From contig PIVH01000052.1 in assembly GCA_003354225.1 (NCBI GenBank), positions 1 to 9,156 of the forward strand: a stretch of 9,156 nt of DNA, given 5' to 3'. The notes beneath the pieces were generated by a model. That model worked only from the letters and a program-made list of their open reading frames with translations, searched no databases and was not told the origin of the DNA. How positions within the stretch are numbered: position 1 is the first letter of the stretch; every line of letters starts with the position of its first letter. A program made the translations under genes and the position numbers. This DNA is from Globobulimina sp. (taxonomy: Eukaryota > Foraminifera > Rotaliida). Positions 8,891-9,156 of the stretch are shown piece by piece.

Positions 8891-8896
8891 AATAAA
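8891..8896 (+). terminator. Polyadenylation signal (AATAAA)
   Basis: AATAAA begins 35 nt after the TGA stop of the PH-Vint gene, preceded by a T-run and a small stem-loop (GGTC-tttcg-GACC at 8873-8885). It is a normal position for a eukaryotic poly(A) signal. Confidence 0.5.
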
Positions 8897-8930
8897 TATA
8901 TTGAGCAGAGGTTGAGCTATATCAATCGTT

Positions 8931-9154
8931 CTAAATACCCATAAAAAGCGTATACATTTCATTCGACAATTTGTACTGCCAAAAATTAAAAAAGTCAATA
9001 ATTGGATAAAAATGTTTCTAGCTCATGACATCATTCATACACATAGTCTGCAAATTTTGTGCACACAATGTTTATAAGCAGCATATAAAATATGATCTGT
9101 TCCTTTCAATATTGTTTCAAACAAATTATTTAATAAATCCATAAAGGTTCCACC
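8931..9154 (-). CDS. Possible 3' end of an unidentified gene entering from the right edge
   Basis: One minus-strand frame is open from the right edge for 39 codons (GGTFMDLLNNLFETILKG and on) to TGA 9037-9035. It contains a Cys/His-rich stretch, YKHCVHKICRLC. A splice from donor GTATGA at 9040 to the acceptor TTTTTGGCAG ending at 8976 would remove this stop. It would add YKLSNEMYTLFMGI before a TAG at 8933-8931. That intron would be 65 nt, has a strong pyrimidine tract and a TTGAC branch-like site, and fits the size of the other introns. I do not recognise the protein. With only about 53 residues visible this may be a chance frame. If real, the gene converges on the PH-Vint gene with 74 nt between the stops. 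Confidence 0.33.
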
Positions 9155-9156
9155 AG

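Noticed and set aside
8804-8998. 64-codon minus-strand frame overlapping the end of the PH-Vint gene
   Set aside because: It begins with TTG, overlaps 53 bases of confident Vint coding sequence in antisense and shows no recognisable domain; the in-phase splice from the right-edge exon enters a different frame.
1-9156. Bacterial, phage or giant-virus origin of the window
   Set aside because: Spliced frames, AATAAA signals and the Tudor, PH, Vint and LRR architectures fit a nuclear genome; no viral core gene or bacterial signal was found.

Overview
The window reads as nuclear DNA of a microbial eukaryote. It is AT-rich. Its domains (PH, Vint/Hint, Tudor-like, RNI-type leucine-rich repeats, F-box-like) are eukaryotic in style, reading frames are interrupted by short GT-AG introns of about 56-65 nt, and no ribosome-binding sites or operon signals are seen. 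TAA and TGA end the long frames, so the standard code is assumed. I cannot name the species; a protist with a compact genome fits best. Genes lie only 75-150 nt apart.

Layout, left to right. Positions 1-1531, minus strand: an F-box-like protein whose 3' end lies beyond the left edge; it is open for 510 codons with no stop inside the window. Positions 1681-5646, minus strand: a long spliced gene joining a Tudor-like exon, an acidic/basic linker, a long LRR array, a four-cysteine knuckle and a short-chain dehydrogenase/reductase (SDR) domain. It needs two well-supported introns (5432-5487 and 4212-4269) and a less certain third event near 2412-2450, where a TAG lies in frame inside the SDR. Positions 5747-6679, minus strand: a 310-residue protein with about seven membrane segments. 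Positions 6755-8856, plus strand: a two-exon gene for a 678-residue protein with a PH domain, a charged coiled-coil and a C-terminal Vint (Hint-family) self-processing domain. At the right edge (about 8931-9154, minus strand) there may be the 3' end of another gene.

The 7-TM gene and the PH-Vint gene are divergent and share a 75-nt gap that probably holds both promoters. Nothing in the sequence shows that the genes form one pathway. The PH-Vint protein is probably membrane-associated and may cleave itself. The Tudor-LRR-SDR protein looks like a scaffold carrying a redox-fold domain. The most interesting items are these two architectures, the in-frame TAG in the SDR, and introns that share an unusual 5' block (GTTTnGTAAACT). 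No RNA gene, CRISPR array, transposon or phage feature was seen.
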